From: Armatimonadota bacterium
GTDB lineage: Bacteria; Armatimonadota; UBA10988
Reading direction: 5' to 3'
Assembly: GCA_016235455.1 (NCBI GenBank)
Contig: JACRKZ010000073.1
Coordinates: 1-64,000, forward strand
Length of the DNA stretch: 64,000 nt
In this document: in pieces, positions 46,134 through 56,031 of the stretch
Layout of the letters: each line of letters opens with the position of its first letter
How positions within the stretch are numbered: the first letter of the stretch is position 1
Position numbers and translations under genes: made by a program
Notes under the pieces: model-generated
Database searches by the model: none
The model's input: only the letters and a program-made list of their open reading frames with translations
What the model was told of the DNA's origin: nothing

Positions 46134-47348
46134 TTAGCTGTGGCCTGACTTCTGCTTGGCGGCCGGGGTGGGCGGCGTGGCCGAACCGGTGGACGCGCTC
46201 TCGGCGGCCGGCGGGGCACTCTTGGCGCTACCGCCGGCCGGGGCCGCGCCCTCGGCGGGCGTGCTGGACTCGGCGGGCGGCGGGGCGCTCTGAGCCGTCG
46301 CGGCGGCCGCGGGCGGCGCGATGACCTTGGCCAACTCGGTCAGGCTGGCGGCCAGGCGGTCGTTGTTGCGCTTGGCCGAGGCCCAGTTGCCTCGACCCAG
46401 GGCGTCGGCCAGCCAGCGGCGCGACACCTCCAGCAGGTCCATGGCCTCCAGCGCCGTGGTGTCGCTCAGCGCGATGACCAACTCCTGCAGCCGCTTGCGG
46501 GCCTGCAACGCGTTGCGGCCCAGCAGGTCGCTGACAATCGCCACCTGCGCGGCCATGCCCGCCGGGTCGGTGAGCGACACCGCCGGCATGGCGCCGGCAT
46601 CGCTGGCGGCGGGGTCGGCTTCGGTCAGCGAACTGGCCGGCTCCTTGGCGCCCGCGGCCGGCAGCGCGCTGTCCGACTTGGCGGTGGGCTGCGGCAGCAT
46701 CTCCAGCGCGCGGCGCAGATGCTCCTGCGCGGTCTTGACCGCGGCGGCCTCGGTGGTGGCATCGGTCACGCTGTACAGCGCGCCGAGCGCGTAGTTGACC
46801 TCGTCCCAGGCAGGCTCGCTGGCCAGGTTGGCGCGAATGGCTTCGAGCGCGGTGCCCAGCAGCGCCAGGTGGGTGGCGGCGCGCAGCGCGTCGTGGTTGG
46901 TCACCTGACCGGCCAGGTGCCGCTGGTGCGACATGGCGGCGGTGAGCCAGCCGTTACGCCGCTCGGTCTGGGCGGCGCGGAAGGCTTCGGCCTCGGCTCG
47001 GCGCTTGGCGCCGCCGGCGGTCAGCGCGGCCTGATCGAGCGCGGCGCGGCTGGCGCCGAGGAGCGCGTCCGCGGCACCTTCGGTGCTGGTCGGCTCTTTG
47101 GCGTCGGCCTTGGTCTCGCTGTCGCTCTTGGCCGACTCGGTCGCCTTGGCGGGCTCCGCAGCTTTGGCCGCGGGCGCTGGCGGCGGCGGGGGCGGGGGCG
47201 TGGCGCTCGCCGTGGTGACCGGGGCGACGGCGGGCGGCGGCGGCGCTCCCTTCTTGGCCTGCTCCAGGCTGCCCTGTCGGATCTCACACCCGGCCAACAG
47301 CCAGCAGGTGAGACACGCCGCGATGAGACCCCATTGCCGCACGATCAT
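46134..47348 (-). CDS. Ala/Pro-rich lipoprotein of unknown function
   Basis: MIVRQWGLIAACLTCWLLAGCEIR lipobox; low-complexity A/P/S/K linker. Confidence 0.65.
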   Translation of the reverse strand: MIVRQWGLIAACLTCWLLAGCEIRQGSLEQAKKGAPPPPAVAPVTTASATPPPPPPPAPAAKAAEPAKATESAKSDSETKADAKEPTSTEGAADALLGASRAALDQAALTAGGAKRRAEAEAFRAAQTERRNGWLTAAMSHQRHLAGQVTNHDALRAATHLALLGTALEAIRANLASEPAWDEVNYALGALYSVTDATTEAAAVKTAQEHLRRALEMLPQPTAKSDSALPAAGAKEPASSLTEADPAASDAGAMPAVSLTDPAGMAAQVAIVSDLLGRNALQARKRLQELVIALSDTTALEAMDLLEVSRRWLADALGRGNWASAKRNNDRLAASLTELAKVIAPPAAAATAQSAPPPAESSTPAEGAAPAGGSAKSAPPAAESASTGSATPPTPAAKQKSGHS

Positions 47349-47380
47349 TGCCAGGCTCTCCGCCTTCCCAAACTGCGCCG

Positions 47381-47410
47381 AGTATAGCATCCCGTTCCGG
47401 CTACGGTCTA
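47381..47410 (-). promoter_or_regulatory. Putative promoter for lipoprotein gene
   Basis: Minus strand TAGACC-18 nt-TATACT (TATACT = 47381-47386). Confidence 0.45.
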
Positions 47411-47613
47411 GCCGGGTGCGCGCGGCGTAGGGCGTAGCCAACTGCGTTGGCTCTGGCGTGGGGCGAGCGTGCCGCGGTATGTCGTGTTCGCCGGGCCGGC
47501 GGCGACAAGGGCGGCGGGACGTGGCGCGGCCCCTCTGCTCGCCTCGCGCCTCGCGCGCGTCCTTGACCGGCCGGCTGCAACGGGGCACCCTGATAGCGAG
47601 CAGGGAACCAAGC

Positions 47614-48732
47614 ATGACCATCGACACCGACCGCGTGCGCCAGACTCTGGTGCAGCTCTTCGAGACGCCTTCGTACGCCCGCGCCGAGGCCGGCGTGGCC
47701 GCCGTCGTCAGTGCGCGCCTGGCCGAGCTGGGCCTGGCCGTGGAGTCCGACGACTGCCATCTGCGCATCGGTGGCGACTGCGGCAACCTACTATCCCGCG
47801 TGCCCGGCACCGCCGATGGGCCGACGCTGCTGTTCAACAGTCACTTGGACACAGTGGAGCCGACCGACGGCCTGCGGCTGACCATCGAGGAGGACGCCAT
47901 CCGCACCGACGGCACCACCGTGCTGGGTGGCGACGACAAGGCCGGCGTGGCAGCTATCCTGTGCGGAGTCGAGGCGGTGTTGCGGGCCGGGCTGCCGCAT
48001 CCGCCGCTGGAACTGCTGTTCACCGTGCAGGAGGAGATCGGCCTGTTCGGCGCCAAGGCGGTCGACCCCGCCTGGCTCGCGGCCAAGGTCGGCTTCGTGC
48101 TCGACCATGGCGTGCCCGTCGGCCAGATGGTCGTCTCGGCGCCCAGCCAGACCACGCACGAGATCGTCTTCCGCGGCCGCGCCGCCCATGCCGGCGTGGA
48201 GCCCGAGAAGGGCATCAACGCCATCGCCTGCGCCGCCGACGCCATCGGGCGGCTGCATCAGGGCCGCATCGACCACGAAACGACATGCAATGTCGGCGTG
48301 ATCAGCGGCGGCCGCGCCACCAACATCGTGCCCGAAGAGTGCCGGCTCAAGGCCGAGGTGCGCAGTCGCGACCAGGCCAAGCTCGAGGCGCAGGTGGCCC
48401 ATCTGCGCGAGTGCTGCGAGGCGGCGGCTGAGGCGTTCGGCTGCGAACTGCGCTTTGGTCGTGAGGAGGCTTATCGCGCCTTCCGCATCGACCCCGACGA
48501 GCCCGTCGGCCGGCTGGCCGCGGCCGGAGTGCGCGCCGCGGGACTGGAGCCGGCCTGGGCCGACGGCGGTGGTGGCAGCGACGCCAACGTGTTCTGCGCG
48601 GCGGGACCGCGCTGCGTGGTCATGGCTTGCGGCGAGCGCGAAGTGCATACGCACCGCGAGTACGTGCTGGTCAGCGATGTCGTGGCCGCGGCGCGGGTCG
48701 TGGCAGGCATCATCACCGCGGCGGCCATGTAA
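47614..48732 (+). CDS. M20-family metallopeptidase (peptidase T-like)
   Basis: LLFNSHLDTVEPTDG, LGGDDKAGVAAIL, FTVQEEIGLFGAK. Confidence 0.92.
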   Translation: MTIDTDRVRQTLVQLFETPSYARAEAGVAAVVSARLAELGLAVESDDCHLRIGGDCGNLLSRVPGTADGPTLLFNSHLDTVEPTDGLRLTIEEDAIRTDGTTVLGGDDKAGVAAILCGVEAVLRAGLPHPPLELLFTVQEEIGLFGAKAVDPAWLAAKVGFVLDHGVPVGQMVVSAPSQTTHEIVFRGRAAHAGVEPEKGINAIACAADAIGRLHQGRIDHETTCNVGVISGGRATNIVPEECRLKAEVRSRDQAKLEAQVAHLRECCEAAAEAFGCELRFGREEAYRAFRIDPDEPVGRLAAAGVRAAGLEPAWADGGGGSDANVFCAAGPRCVVMACGEREVHTHREYVLVSDVVAAARVVAGIITAAAM

Positions 48733-48786
48733 CGGAACATCGGCCGCTTTTCGACCGTCTTCATGCCCGTCTAGCGACGATGACGT

Positions 48787-50793
48787 ATGAGACGGGAGAT
48801 GCGGGTGATGAGCAGCTTGGGCATTCGGGGCTTGGCGCGACTGGCGTGTGCGGTGGTCTTGATGGCCGCGAGCGCGGCGCCCGCGCAGAAGTTCGACAAG
48901 CCGTTCCACACCGTGGTCGTCCTGCCGGCCACCACGACCAGCAAGTCCGACCGCATGGCGCCCTGGACGCTCGGCTGGCAGTACCTGATCCAGGAGCGGC
49001 TGCGCGAGTTCCCGGGCATTGACGTGCCGCGCCTGCAGAGCCAGTCGGACTTTGTGGACCAGTGGCAGGCCGGCACGCTGGACGTGACCAAGATGGCCGT
49101 GCGCGACCAGATCGCCAAGGCCTTCGGCGCCGACCTGATCGTGGCTCCGGCCATCGTCGCGGGCCCGCCGGAGTGGGCGGTCAAGATCGATCTCATCGAT
49201 ACCAAGGTCGGGCCAGAGCCGCGCGAACTGGCCACCGCCAAGGGCGCGCTGCCCACCTCCGTGGTCGACAGCGCGGCGGTGGCCATCCTCAAGGCAGTCT
49301 TCGCCGAGGACAACATCACCCTCGAGCCCTGGAGCGCGGCAACCGCCGTGGCCGGCGCGGCGCCGGTGGACATTCCCGCCGCGGCGGTCAGCCAGTTTGT
49401 GGCCACGTTCAGCCTGTGGCCGTACACCGAGAAGGCCGACGCCGGCAAGGGCAAGCTCGACCAGGCGCTGTTGAGCATGGAGGCCCTGGCGCGCGGCGGC
49501 TCTCCGCTGTGGCTGATGTACCAGCGGGCCGCCATGTGCACCATTGCCGCCGGCAAGCCCCAGTTGGGCCTGGCCGGCCTGCAGAACTGGGCCGGACGCG
49601 AGACGCGGGGCACTCGCTCTCACCTGCTGGTGGGCCAGCTCCAGGTTGCCTCGGGCAACGACGCTGCTGCCGCGCCCGAACTCCTGCAAGCCGCCAACAA
49701 CTCGCGCGGGTCCATCCCCGCGGTGACCGCTCTGGCCGGGTGCCTCAAGCACATGGGCCAGCCCGCCGCGGCGCTGGCGCAGTATGACGCCGCCGCCACC
49801 ATGTGGCCCAACGTACTGCCCTTCCAGATGGCGCGCGGGCAACTGGCGCTGGACAACGAGCAGCCCGAGCTGGCGCTGCGGGCCTTTCGCGCGGCGACCC
49901 AGTTGGCGCCGGGCAACCGCGCCGCCCTGCTCGGCCTGGCCAAGGCGCAGGTCGCCACCGGTCGACCGGCCGACGCCGTACTCACCGCCGCCGAGTTGCT
50001 CAAGGGCACGCCCGACGACCCGGCTGTGCTGGAGATCAGCGCCAACGCCGCGCTGGCTGCCGGCCAGTGGGATGTCGCCATCGCCTCGGCGACCAAGCTG
50101 GTCGCGCTGCCGGAGTCCAAAGTCGAAGCGCTGGTGGTGCTCGGTCGCGCCAACTATGGCAAGCAGGACTGGCCGGCCGCCATGGCCGCACTGGGCCGCG
50201 CCTGCAAGAAGCTCCCCAAGGATATCGATCTGGTGCGCACGTTGAGCTCGGCCTGTGTGCTGGGCGGCAAGCCCGAAGAGGCCGTGGCGGCGTTGACTGC
50301 CGCGCTGGCCGCCATCGAGGATTCCAAGCGGCCCGGCCTGCAAGTGGACCTGGCGTCGGCGCAGTTCTACGCCGGTCAACTCGACCCGGCGCTGGCCACG
50401 GCCCGCGAATCTCTCAAGGCTTCGCCCAATCAGCCCGCCGCGCGCTTCCTTGAGGCGCGGCTGCTGGTCTACAAGCTGCAGTATGCCGAGGCCATCAAGG
50501 CCGAGGAGACCGCGCTCGGCCTGGCCGGCGCCAACGGCGCGCCCTTGCAGGCCGCCGTGGCCGACCTCGAGGGTGATGTGAAGGCTTCGCCCGCGCTCGA
50601 CGGCGCCAAGCTTGTGCTCGGCTACCTGTACGAAGCCGCTGGCCGCGCCAAGGATGCCCGCCAGCTGTACCGCAGCTACGAGCTGAGCCCCAAGGCCGAC
50701 GCCGCGCTCAAGACCTGGGCGCAGGAGCGCATGAAGCAGATCGATAACCCGCGCGCGGTAGGCCAGCGGCCCGGCACGCCACGCCCGATCTAG
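48787..50793 (+). CDS. Secreted TPR-repeat protein
   Basis: Signal peptide and repeated helical A-x-A-rich TPR-like units (LGRANYGKQDWPAAMAALGRACKKLPKD...). Confidence 0.7.
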   Translation: MRREMRVMSSLGIRGLARLACAVVLMAASAAPAQKFDKPFHTVVVLPATTTSKSDRMAPWTLGWQYLIQERLREFPGIDVPRLQSQSDFVDQWQAGTLDVTKMAVRDQIAKAFGADLIVAPAIVAGPPEWAVKIDLIDTKVGPEPRELATAKGALPTSVVDSAAVAILKAVFAEDNITLEPWSAATAVAGAAPVDIPAAAVSQFVATFSLWPYTEKADAGKGKLDQALLSMEALARGGSPLWLMYQRAAMCTIAAGKPQLGLAGLQNWAGRETRGTRSHLLVGQLQVASGNDAAAAPELLQAANNSRGSIPAVTALAGCLKHMGQPAAALAQYDAAATMWPNVLPFQMARGQLALDNEQPELALRAFRAATQLAPGNRAALLGLAKAQVATGRPADAVLTAAELLKGTPDDPAVLEISANAALAAGQWDVAIASATKLVALPESKVEALVVLGRANYGKQDWPAAMAALGRACKKLPKDIDLVRTLSSACVLGGKPEEAVAALTAALAAIEDSKRPGLQVDLASAQFYAGQLDPALATARESLKASPNQPAARFLEARLLVYKLQYAEAIKAEETALGLAGANGAPLQAAVADLEGDVKASPALDGAKLVLGYLYEAAGRAKDARQLYRSYELSPKADAALKTWAQERMKQIDNPRAVGQRPGTPRPI

Positions 50794-50828
50794 AAGGAGG
50801 TCCGGCGCCAGAGGCCAACCAGGGCCCC

Positions 50829-51569
50829 ATGAACGAGCCCTGGTACGAGACTTACTTTGGCGCCGACTACCTGAGCATCTACCGCTTGGCCGACACGGCC
50901 GAGCAACTGGCCCTGCTGGAGGGTCTGCTGGCCCCCTTCGCCGGGGGCCGCATCCTTGATCTGCCTTGCGGCCACGGCCGGCACTCGGTGCCGCTGGCCC
51001 AGCGCGGGTTCCAGATGGTCGGAGTCGACCTGAGCTCGGTCTTCCTCAATGTGGCGCTGAGCGCGGCACGCGCGGCGCGGACTCCGGCCCGGTTCGCACG
51101 CGGCGATATGCGCGCCATGCCGGTGGGCACCGACTCGGTTGATGCCGCCATCTGCATGTTCACCAGCCTGGGCTACTTCGACTCTGACGACCAGCATCTG
51201 GGCGTACTGCGCGAGTTTGCACGCGTGGTCCGCCCGGGTGGCGCGCTGGTGCTCGACCTGGCCAACATCGACGCTGTTCGCGCCCAAGCCGACAGTGCGC
51301 ACTGGACCAAGGACGGGGTCGAGGTCAGCTCCCACTACAGCTTCGATGAATCCGCCAAGCGCGCCCGGACCGAACGCCTGGTTACCTTCGCCGACGGTCG
51401 CACCGCACACTATGAGAGCAGTGTCCGGCTTTTCGAGGAAGCCGAGATCCTTGATCTGCTGAGCGCGGCCGGCTGGCGGGTGTCGGAGCAGCTCGGCAGC
51501 TACGCCGGCGGGTCCGTCTCGCCGCGGCTGCCGCGGCGCATCCTGGTCTGCTGGCTGGCCGCGGTTTAG
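50829..51569 (+). CDS. Class I SAM-dependent methyltransferase
   Basis: ILDLPCGHGRHSVPLAQRGFQMVGVDLS. Confidence 0.9.
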   Translation: MNEPWYETYFGADYLSIYRLADTAEQLALLEGLLAPFAGGRILDLPCGHGRHSVPLAQRGFQMVGVDLSSVFLNVALSAARAARTPARFARGDMRAMPVGTDSVDAAICMFTSLGYFDSDDQHLGVLREFARVVRPGGALVLDLANIDAVRAQADSAHWTKDGVEVSSHYSFDESAKRARTERLVTFADGRTAHYESSVRLFEEAEILDLLSAAGWRVSEQLGSYAGGSVSPRLPRRILVCWLAAV

Positions 51570-51581
51570 GATTTTGTAACC

Positions 51582-53546
51582 GTGCCGCGCCTGCGGCTTG
51601 GTAGAAGCATCCCTATGGAGCCGAGCGTGCCGGGCGAACAGTGTGGGAGCGTTGGGCGTGGCGCCCGTTGGCGCTCGTCGATGGGGCTGGTCGCCTTGGT
51701 GGCCCTGGTTGTGTGGGGCCTGGCGTGGCTGGGTGCCTTCACGCGCATTGACCTGGCGCTACATGACTGGTTCGCGCGGGTGGCTGATGCGCGACGCGGT
51801 GACCGCCCGTCCAGGCTGCTCATCGCCGATGTGTCCAGCGCGCGGGCCGAGTCCTGGCAGCACGACCTGCCCGGCGGCCGACGGGACCTGGCGACGCTGG
51901 TGACGGCGTTGGCACGTGGCGGTGCGCAGGCCATTGTCGTCGACGTGCCGCTCGAGGTGGGTGGTGGCCACGATGACGAACTGGCCGCCGCGATGCTGCG
52001 CGCGGGCAATGTCGTGCTACGCGCCCAGCTCACGTCGCCGCGGCCGACAGAGTATGCCCTGACGCTGCTGCCGGCTGACCTGTCGCGCGCCGCGGCCGGC
52101 AGCGGGTTCGCCTTGTGGCCCGCCGATCTCGACGGGGTGGTGCGACGCATGGCCACGGCCCTGCCCCACGTGCAGGCCAGCTCACTGGCGGAGGCGGCGG
52201 CCAACGTGGCTGGAGCAGCGGTGCCAGCGGGCGGTGGTCGCGGTCGGACCGAGCGGGGCCGGACGATGCTGCTCAACTGGGCGGGCCCACCTGGGCGCGG
52301 CTTTGCCGTCCAGCGCTGTGAGCGCCTGACGCCGGCCGACATGGCGCACCGCATCGTGGTGGTGGGCGTGGCCGACGTGACGCGGGGTGGCTACACCACA
52401 CCGCTGGCGCGGTGCTTGCGGCCCGATTGGCTGGACCGCCGGCCGGCCTACATGAGTTCGCCTGAACTGCTGGCCAACGCCATCGAGAGTGTGATGTCGG
52501 GCCGGTCGCGGCACGAGGTCGGCCTCCTGGGCCTGGCTGTGCTGCTGGTGCTTGGCGCGGCGGCCGGCTACGCCGCCAGCCAAGGCGAGCGGCCCCTGGT
52601 CAGCGCGCTGGCGGTGCCCGCCATTCTGGCGTTCTATGTGGGGCTGGCCGCGGTGCTCGACGGCGGCGAGTTGGCCTGGTTGCCCGTGGCGGCGCCCATG
52701 GCCGCGATGCTGTTGTGCGCCGTGTCCGGAGCCTCCGCGCGCGCCGCGAGCCGCGCGGCTCGACTGGTCGCCGAGGCCGAGGCGGCCGAGCGCGAACGGC
52801 ACCGGCTGGTCGAACTCGACACGGCCAAGCGGGCGGTGCTGGCGACGATTGTGCACGACCTGCGCAACCCCGTCACGGTCATCAAGGGCCAGGCGCTGAC
52901 GCTGCTGGCCGACCCCGAGATGCGGCTCGGGCCGCGCGTCCACGATGAGTTCCTCCGCGGCATCTCGGTGCAGTGCGACCGGTTGACGCACACCGTCGAG
53001 GATCTGCTCGATGTCGATCCCGACCGGTCCATCAATCTGCTGGTCAGCCCGGTGGATGTGGCGGCCGTGGTGCGCCGCGTGTCGGAGTCCTACAGTCTGC
53101 AGAGTCGTCGGCACGCGCTACGCCTGGAGGTGGAGGAACTGGGCGAGGTGCTGCTCGACGAGAGTCGCTTCGAGCGCATCCTGGCCAACCTGGTCAGCAA
53201 TGCCGTCAAGTACAGTCCCAAGGGTGGCGTGGTGACCGTCGGCCTGAGCGGTGACCCAGCGCGCGCCTCGTTCTGCCTGTCGGTGCGCGACGAGGGCATC
53301 GGCATGCGGCCCGATCAGGTGGAGCGGCTGTTCGGTCTATTCGTGAGAGTCCTCGACGACCCGCGCGATATCCCCGGTGTGGGCGTCGGCCTGCACTCGG
53401 TGCAGCGCCTGGTCAAGGCCCACGGCGGCCGGCTGGAGGTCACCAGCGCCCCAGGCCAGGGCAGCGAGTTCCGCTGCTGGCTACCGTGGCGCACCGTGGA
53501 GCTCGACCACCCGCCGTCGCTTGACAGGCCGCCTGTCGGTGGATAG
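51582..53546 (+). CDS. CHASE2-domain sensor histidine kinase
   Basis: N-terminal CHASE2-like extracellular region, 3 TM, HisKA IVHDLRNPVTVIKGQ, HATPase NLVSNAVKYSPKGG, DEGIGM; start may be ATG 51615. Confidence 0.88.
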   Translation: MPRLRLGRSIPMEPSVPGEQCGSVGRGARWRSSMGLVALVALVVWGLAWLGAFTRIDLALHDWFARVADARRGDRPSRLLIADVSSARAESWQHDLPGGRRDLATLVTALARGGAQAIVVDVPLEVGGGHDDELAAAMLRAGNVVLRAQLTSPRPTEYALTLLPADLSRAAAGSGFALWPADLDGVVRRMATALPHVQASSLAEAAANVAGAAVPAGGGRGRTERGRTMLLNWAGPPGRGFAVQRCERLTPADMAHRIVVVGVADVTRGGYTTPLARCLRPDWLDRRPAYMSSPELLANAIESVMSGRSRHEVGLLGLAVLLVLGAAAGYAASQGERPLVSALAVPAILAFYVGLAAVLDGGELAWLPVAAPMAAMLLCAVSGASARAASRAARLVAEAEAAERERHRLVELDTAKRAVLATIVHDLRNPVTVIKGQALTLLADPEMRLGPRVHDEFLRGISVQCDRLTHTVEDLLDVDPDRSINLLVSPVDVAAVVRRVSESYSLQSRRHALRLEVEELGEVLLDESRFERILANLVSNAVKYSPKGGVVTVGLSGDPARASFCLSVRDEGIGMRPDQVERLFGLFVRVLDDPRDIPGVGVGLHSVQRLVKAHGGRLEVTSAPGQGSEFRCWLPWRTVELDHPPSLDRPPVGG

Positions 53547-53549
53547 ACT
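53521..53549 (+). promoter_or_regulatory. Putative purM promoter nested in the end of the kinase CDS
   Basis: TTGACA (53521-53526), 17-nt spacer, TAGACT (53544-53549); kinase stop TAG is part of the -10. Confidence 0.55.
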
Positions 53550-53568
53550 CGACGCCCGAGGACCCCGT

Positions 53569-54606
53569 ATGCACACTGGCAGCTACGCCGCCGCAGGCGT
53601 CGACATTGCCGCCGCCGACCGCACGCTCGAGCTCATCAAGCCGGCCGTTCGCGCCACCTACACACCCTCCGTCGTGACCGATGTGGGCAGCTTCGGTGGC
53701 ATGTTCGCCCTCGACCTATCGCGCTGGAGCCAGCCGGTCCTGGTGGGTAGCGTCGATTCCGTGGGCACCAAGGTCATGGTCGCGGCCGCGGCTGGCCTGC
53801 ACCGGGGCATCGGCTTCGACATGGTCCATCACGCGGTGAACGACATCGGTGTGATGGGCGCCGAGCCGCTGTTCTTCCTCGACTACTACGCCACCAGTCG
53901 GCTCGATCCCACGTCGGCCGCGGAGGTCATCTGCGGCTTGGCCGAGGCCTGCCAGGCGGTCGGCTGTTCGCTGATCGGCGGCGAGTTGGCCGAACTGCCG
54001 GGCATGTACACCGAGGGTCATTACGACCTGGTCGGCACGATTGTCGGCGTGGTCGACCGCGCCAAGGCCATCGACGGTAGCCAGGTGGCCGAGGGCGACG
54101 TGTTGCTGGCGCTGCCCAGCGTGGGCCTGCACACCAACGGCTTCTCGCTGGCGCGCAAGGTGCTCCTGGCGGACGCCAGGCTCGACCTGCACAGCACGCC
54201 CGACGGGCTCGGCGCCACGCTGGCCGAGGCGTTGTTGGCGCCGCACCGCTGCTATCTGGCGCAGTTGCAGGCGCTGGCCGGGGCCGGCCTGCTGCGCGCC
54301 GCGGCGCATATCACCGGCGGCGGTGTCTATGACAACCTGCCGCGGGTGCTGCCCCGGGGCCTGGGCGCCGAGGTCAAGCGCGGCACGTGGCCCGAGCCGC
54401 CCATTTTTGGACTGATTGGCAACCTCGGCCAGATTCCAGAAGGCGATCTGTTCAAGACGTTCAACATGGGTCTGGGCATGATCGTTGTCGTGGACCAAGC
54501 GCGGGCCGAAGAGGCCATCGGGGTGGTGCGCTCCACCGGTCTCGATGCCTATCGCGTGGGCCATGTTACCACGCGGGCCGAAGGCGTTGTGCTACAAGGC
54601 AGGTGA
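53569..54606 (+). CDS. purM: Phosphoribosylformylglycinamidine cyclo-ligase
   Basis: YAAAGVDI...VDSVGTKV...MVHHAVNDIGVMGAEPLFFLDY...LIGGELAELPGMY...HITGGG. Confidence 0.97.
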   Translation: MHTGSYAAAGVDIAAADRTLELIKPAVRATYTPSVVTDVGSFGGMFALDLSRWSQPVLVGSVDSVGTKVMVAAAAGLHRGIGFDMVHHAVNDIGVMGAEPLFFLDYYATSRLDPTSAAEVICGLAEACQAVGCSLIGGELAELPGMYTEGHYDLVGTIVGVVDRAKAIDGSQVAEGDVLLALPSVGLHTNGFSLARKVLLADARLDLHSTPDGLGATLAEALLAPHRCYLAQLQALAGAGLLRAAAHITGGGVYDNLPRVLPRGLGAEVKRGTWPEPPIFGLIGNLGQIPEGDLFKTFNMGLGMIVVVDQARAEEAIGVVRSTGLDAYRVGHVTTRAEGVVLQGR

Positions 54607-54609
54607 GCC

Positions 54610-55305
54610 ATGGCGGATGGTCGCATCCTGGTGGTTGAGGACAATCCCGACATCACCGATATGCTCAAGGTGATGCTCGGTGCCGAGGGCTATGAGGTGC
54701 TGTCCGCCGCTGATGGCGCGCAGGCACTGGCGACCATCAAGCAGGAGCCGCTCGATCTGGTCATCCTTGACCTGATGCTGCCCATCATGGACGGGCTCGA
54801 GGTGTGCAAGCGCACGCGCGAGATCTGCCAGGTGCCCATCATCATCCTCACGGCCAAGACCGGCGAGGTGGACAAGATCGTCGGGCTCAACAGCGGCGCC
54901 GACGACTACGTCGAGAAGCCGTTCAGCCCTGGCGAACTGATCGCGCGCGTCCGCGCGCAGTTGCGCCGTTCGCGCTTCGGTGGCGGCCATGCCGCCGACG
55001 GGCCGCGCATCACCGTCGGCCAGTTGGTGCTCGATCCGGGCTCGTACGAGGTCATTCTGCACGGCAAGACCGTGAACACCACGCGCCTGGAGTTCGAACT
55101 GCTCTATACGCTGGCGCAGCGGCCCGGGCGCGTGCTGACCCGCGAGCAGTTGCTGGACATGGTGTGGGGCGAGAAGGAATTCATCCAGCCGCGCGGCATC
55201 GACGTGCACATCCGCCGGCTGCGGCTCAAGATCGAAGACGACCCGCGTCATCCGCGCCGCCTGCAGACCGTGCACAGCGTGGGCTACAAGCTGGTGGCTG
55301 TGTGA
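54610..55305 (+). CDS. OmpR/PhoB-type response regulator
   Basis: ILVVEDNPDITDML, VILDLMLPIMDG, ADDYVEKPFSPGELIARV, wHTH C-terminus. Confidence 0.96.
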   Translation: MADGRILVVEDNPDITDMLKVMLGAEGYEVLSAADGAQALATIKQEPLDLVILDLMLPIMDGLEVCKRTREICQVPIIILTAKTGEVDKIVGLNSGADDYVEKPFSPGELIARVRAQLRRSRFGGGHAADGPRITVGQLVLDPGSYEVILHGKTVNTTRLEFELLYTLAQRPGRVLTREQLLDMVWGEKEFIQPRGIDVHIRRLRLKIEDDPRHPRRLQTVHSVGYKLVAV

Positions 55306-55307
55306 GC

Positions 55308-55808
55308 ATGGCCGGCGCGAGTGTCGAGCCAGTCAGTGCGCCGGAGCCTGTGGTCCGGCCCGCACGGTGGCGTCACCTGTGGGGTGTACGGCGGCTCAAC
55401 CGCCAGCTCTTCCCCGAACCCTACGCCTTCTGGCGCTTTGTCGGCTATCAGCTCTCCAGCCAGGGCTGGATCTGGGTGGCCGAGCAAGGCGACGACATCG
55501 TCGGTTACGCCGTGCTCACACTCAGCCTCTACAGCGAGCCGCGCCGCATGGTCGGCGAGATCATCTCCATCGCCACCGTCCCCGAGGTGCGGCGCCAGGG
55601 CGTGGCGCGCGGCATGTTGCGCCAGGCCCTCAGCCGGGCGTGGGAACGCGGGGTGGGCCAGGTGTACCTGCAGGTGGCCGTCGACAACGACGCCGCCCAA
55701 CGGCTCTACCGTGCCGAAGGGTTCACCGTCGAGCGGCGGCTGAAGGGCTACTACCTGAACGGCGACGACGCCTGGCTGATGGTGGTGGCGCGGCCTAAGC
55801 CGGCTTGA
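55308..55808 (+). CDS. GNAT acetyltransferase (RimI-like)
   Basis: ATVPEVRRQGVARGMLRQAL...YLQVAVDNDAAQRLYRAEGF. Confidence 0.88.
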   Translation: MAGASVEPVSAPEPVVRPARWRHLWGVRRLNRQLFPEPYAFWRFVGYQLSSQGWIWVAEQGDDIVGYAVLTLSLYSEPRRMVGEIISIATVPEVRRQGVARGMLRQALSRAWERGVGQVYLQVAVDNDAAQRLYRAEGFTVERRLKGYYLNGDDAWLMVVARPKPA

Positions 55809-56031
55809 CCAGACACGAGTCCAGAGCGTCCTGCTGGCGCAGTAGCTCGATGATGTCCTCCACCGGAGTGATGGCCCCCGTGGACATGTCGTGGAGCAGG
55901 AACACCCCGCGCGTGTTCCAGGAGGTGTTCGGCAAGATCAACCGCTGGTCCACGCCGCCACGCGCCTTGACCCGCACCTGCATCAGCTTGTACTCGTCCA
56001 GCTTGTACTCGCCAACCTCGATCACCGCCAT
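55795..56031 (-). CDS. Small hypothetical protein
   Basis: 78 aa MAVIEVGEYKLDEYKLMQVRVKARGGVDQRL...; convergent, overlaps GNAT gene end by 14 nt. Confidence 0.55.
   Translation of the reverse strand: MAVIEVGEYKLDEYKLMQVRVKARGGVDQRLILPNTSWNTRGVFLLHDMSTGAITPVEDIIELLRQQDALDSCLVKPA

Noticed and set aside
47436-47452. AGCCAA-CTGCG-TTGGCT palindrome between divergent lipoprotein and M20 genes
   Set aside because: Only 6-bp arms in GC-rich DNA; could be chance, no second copy seen
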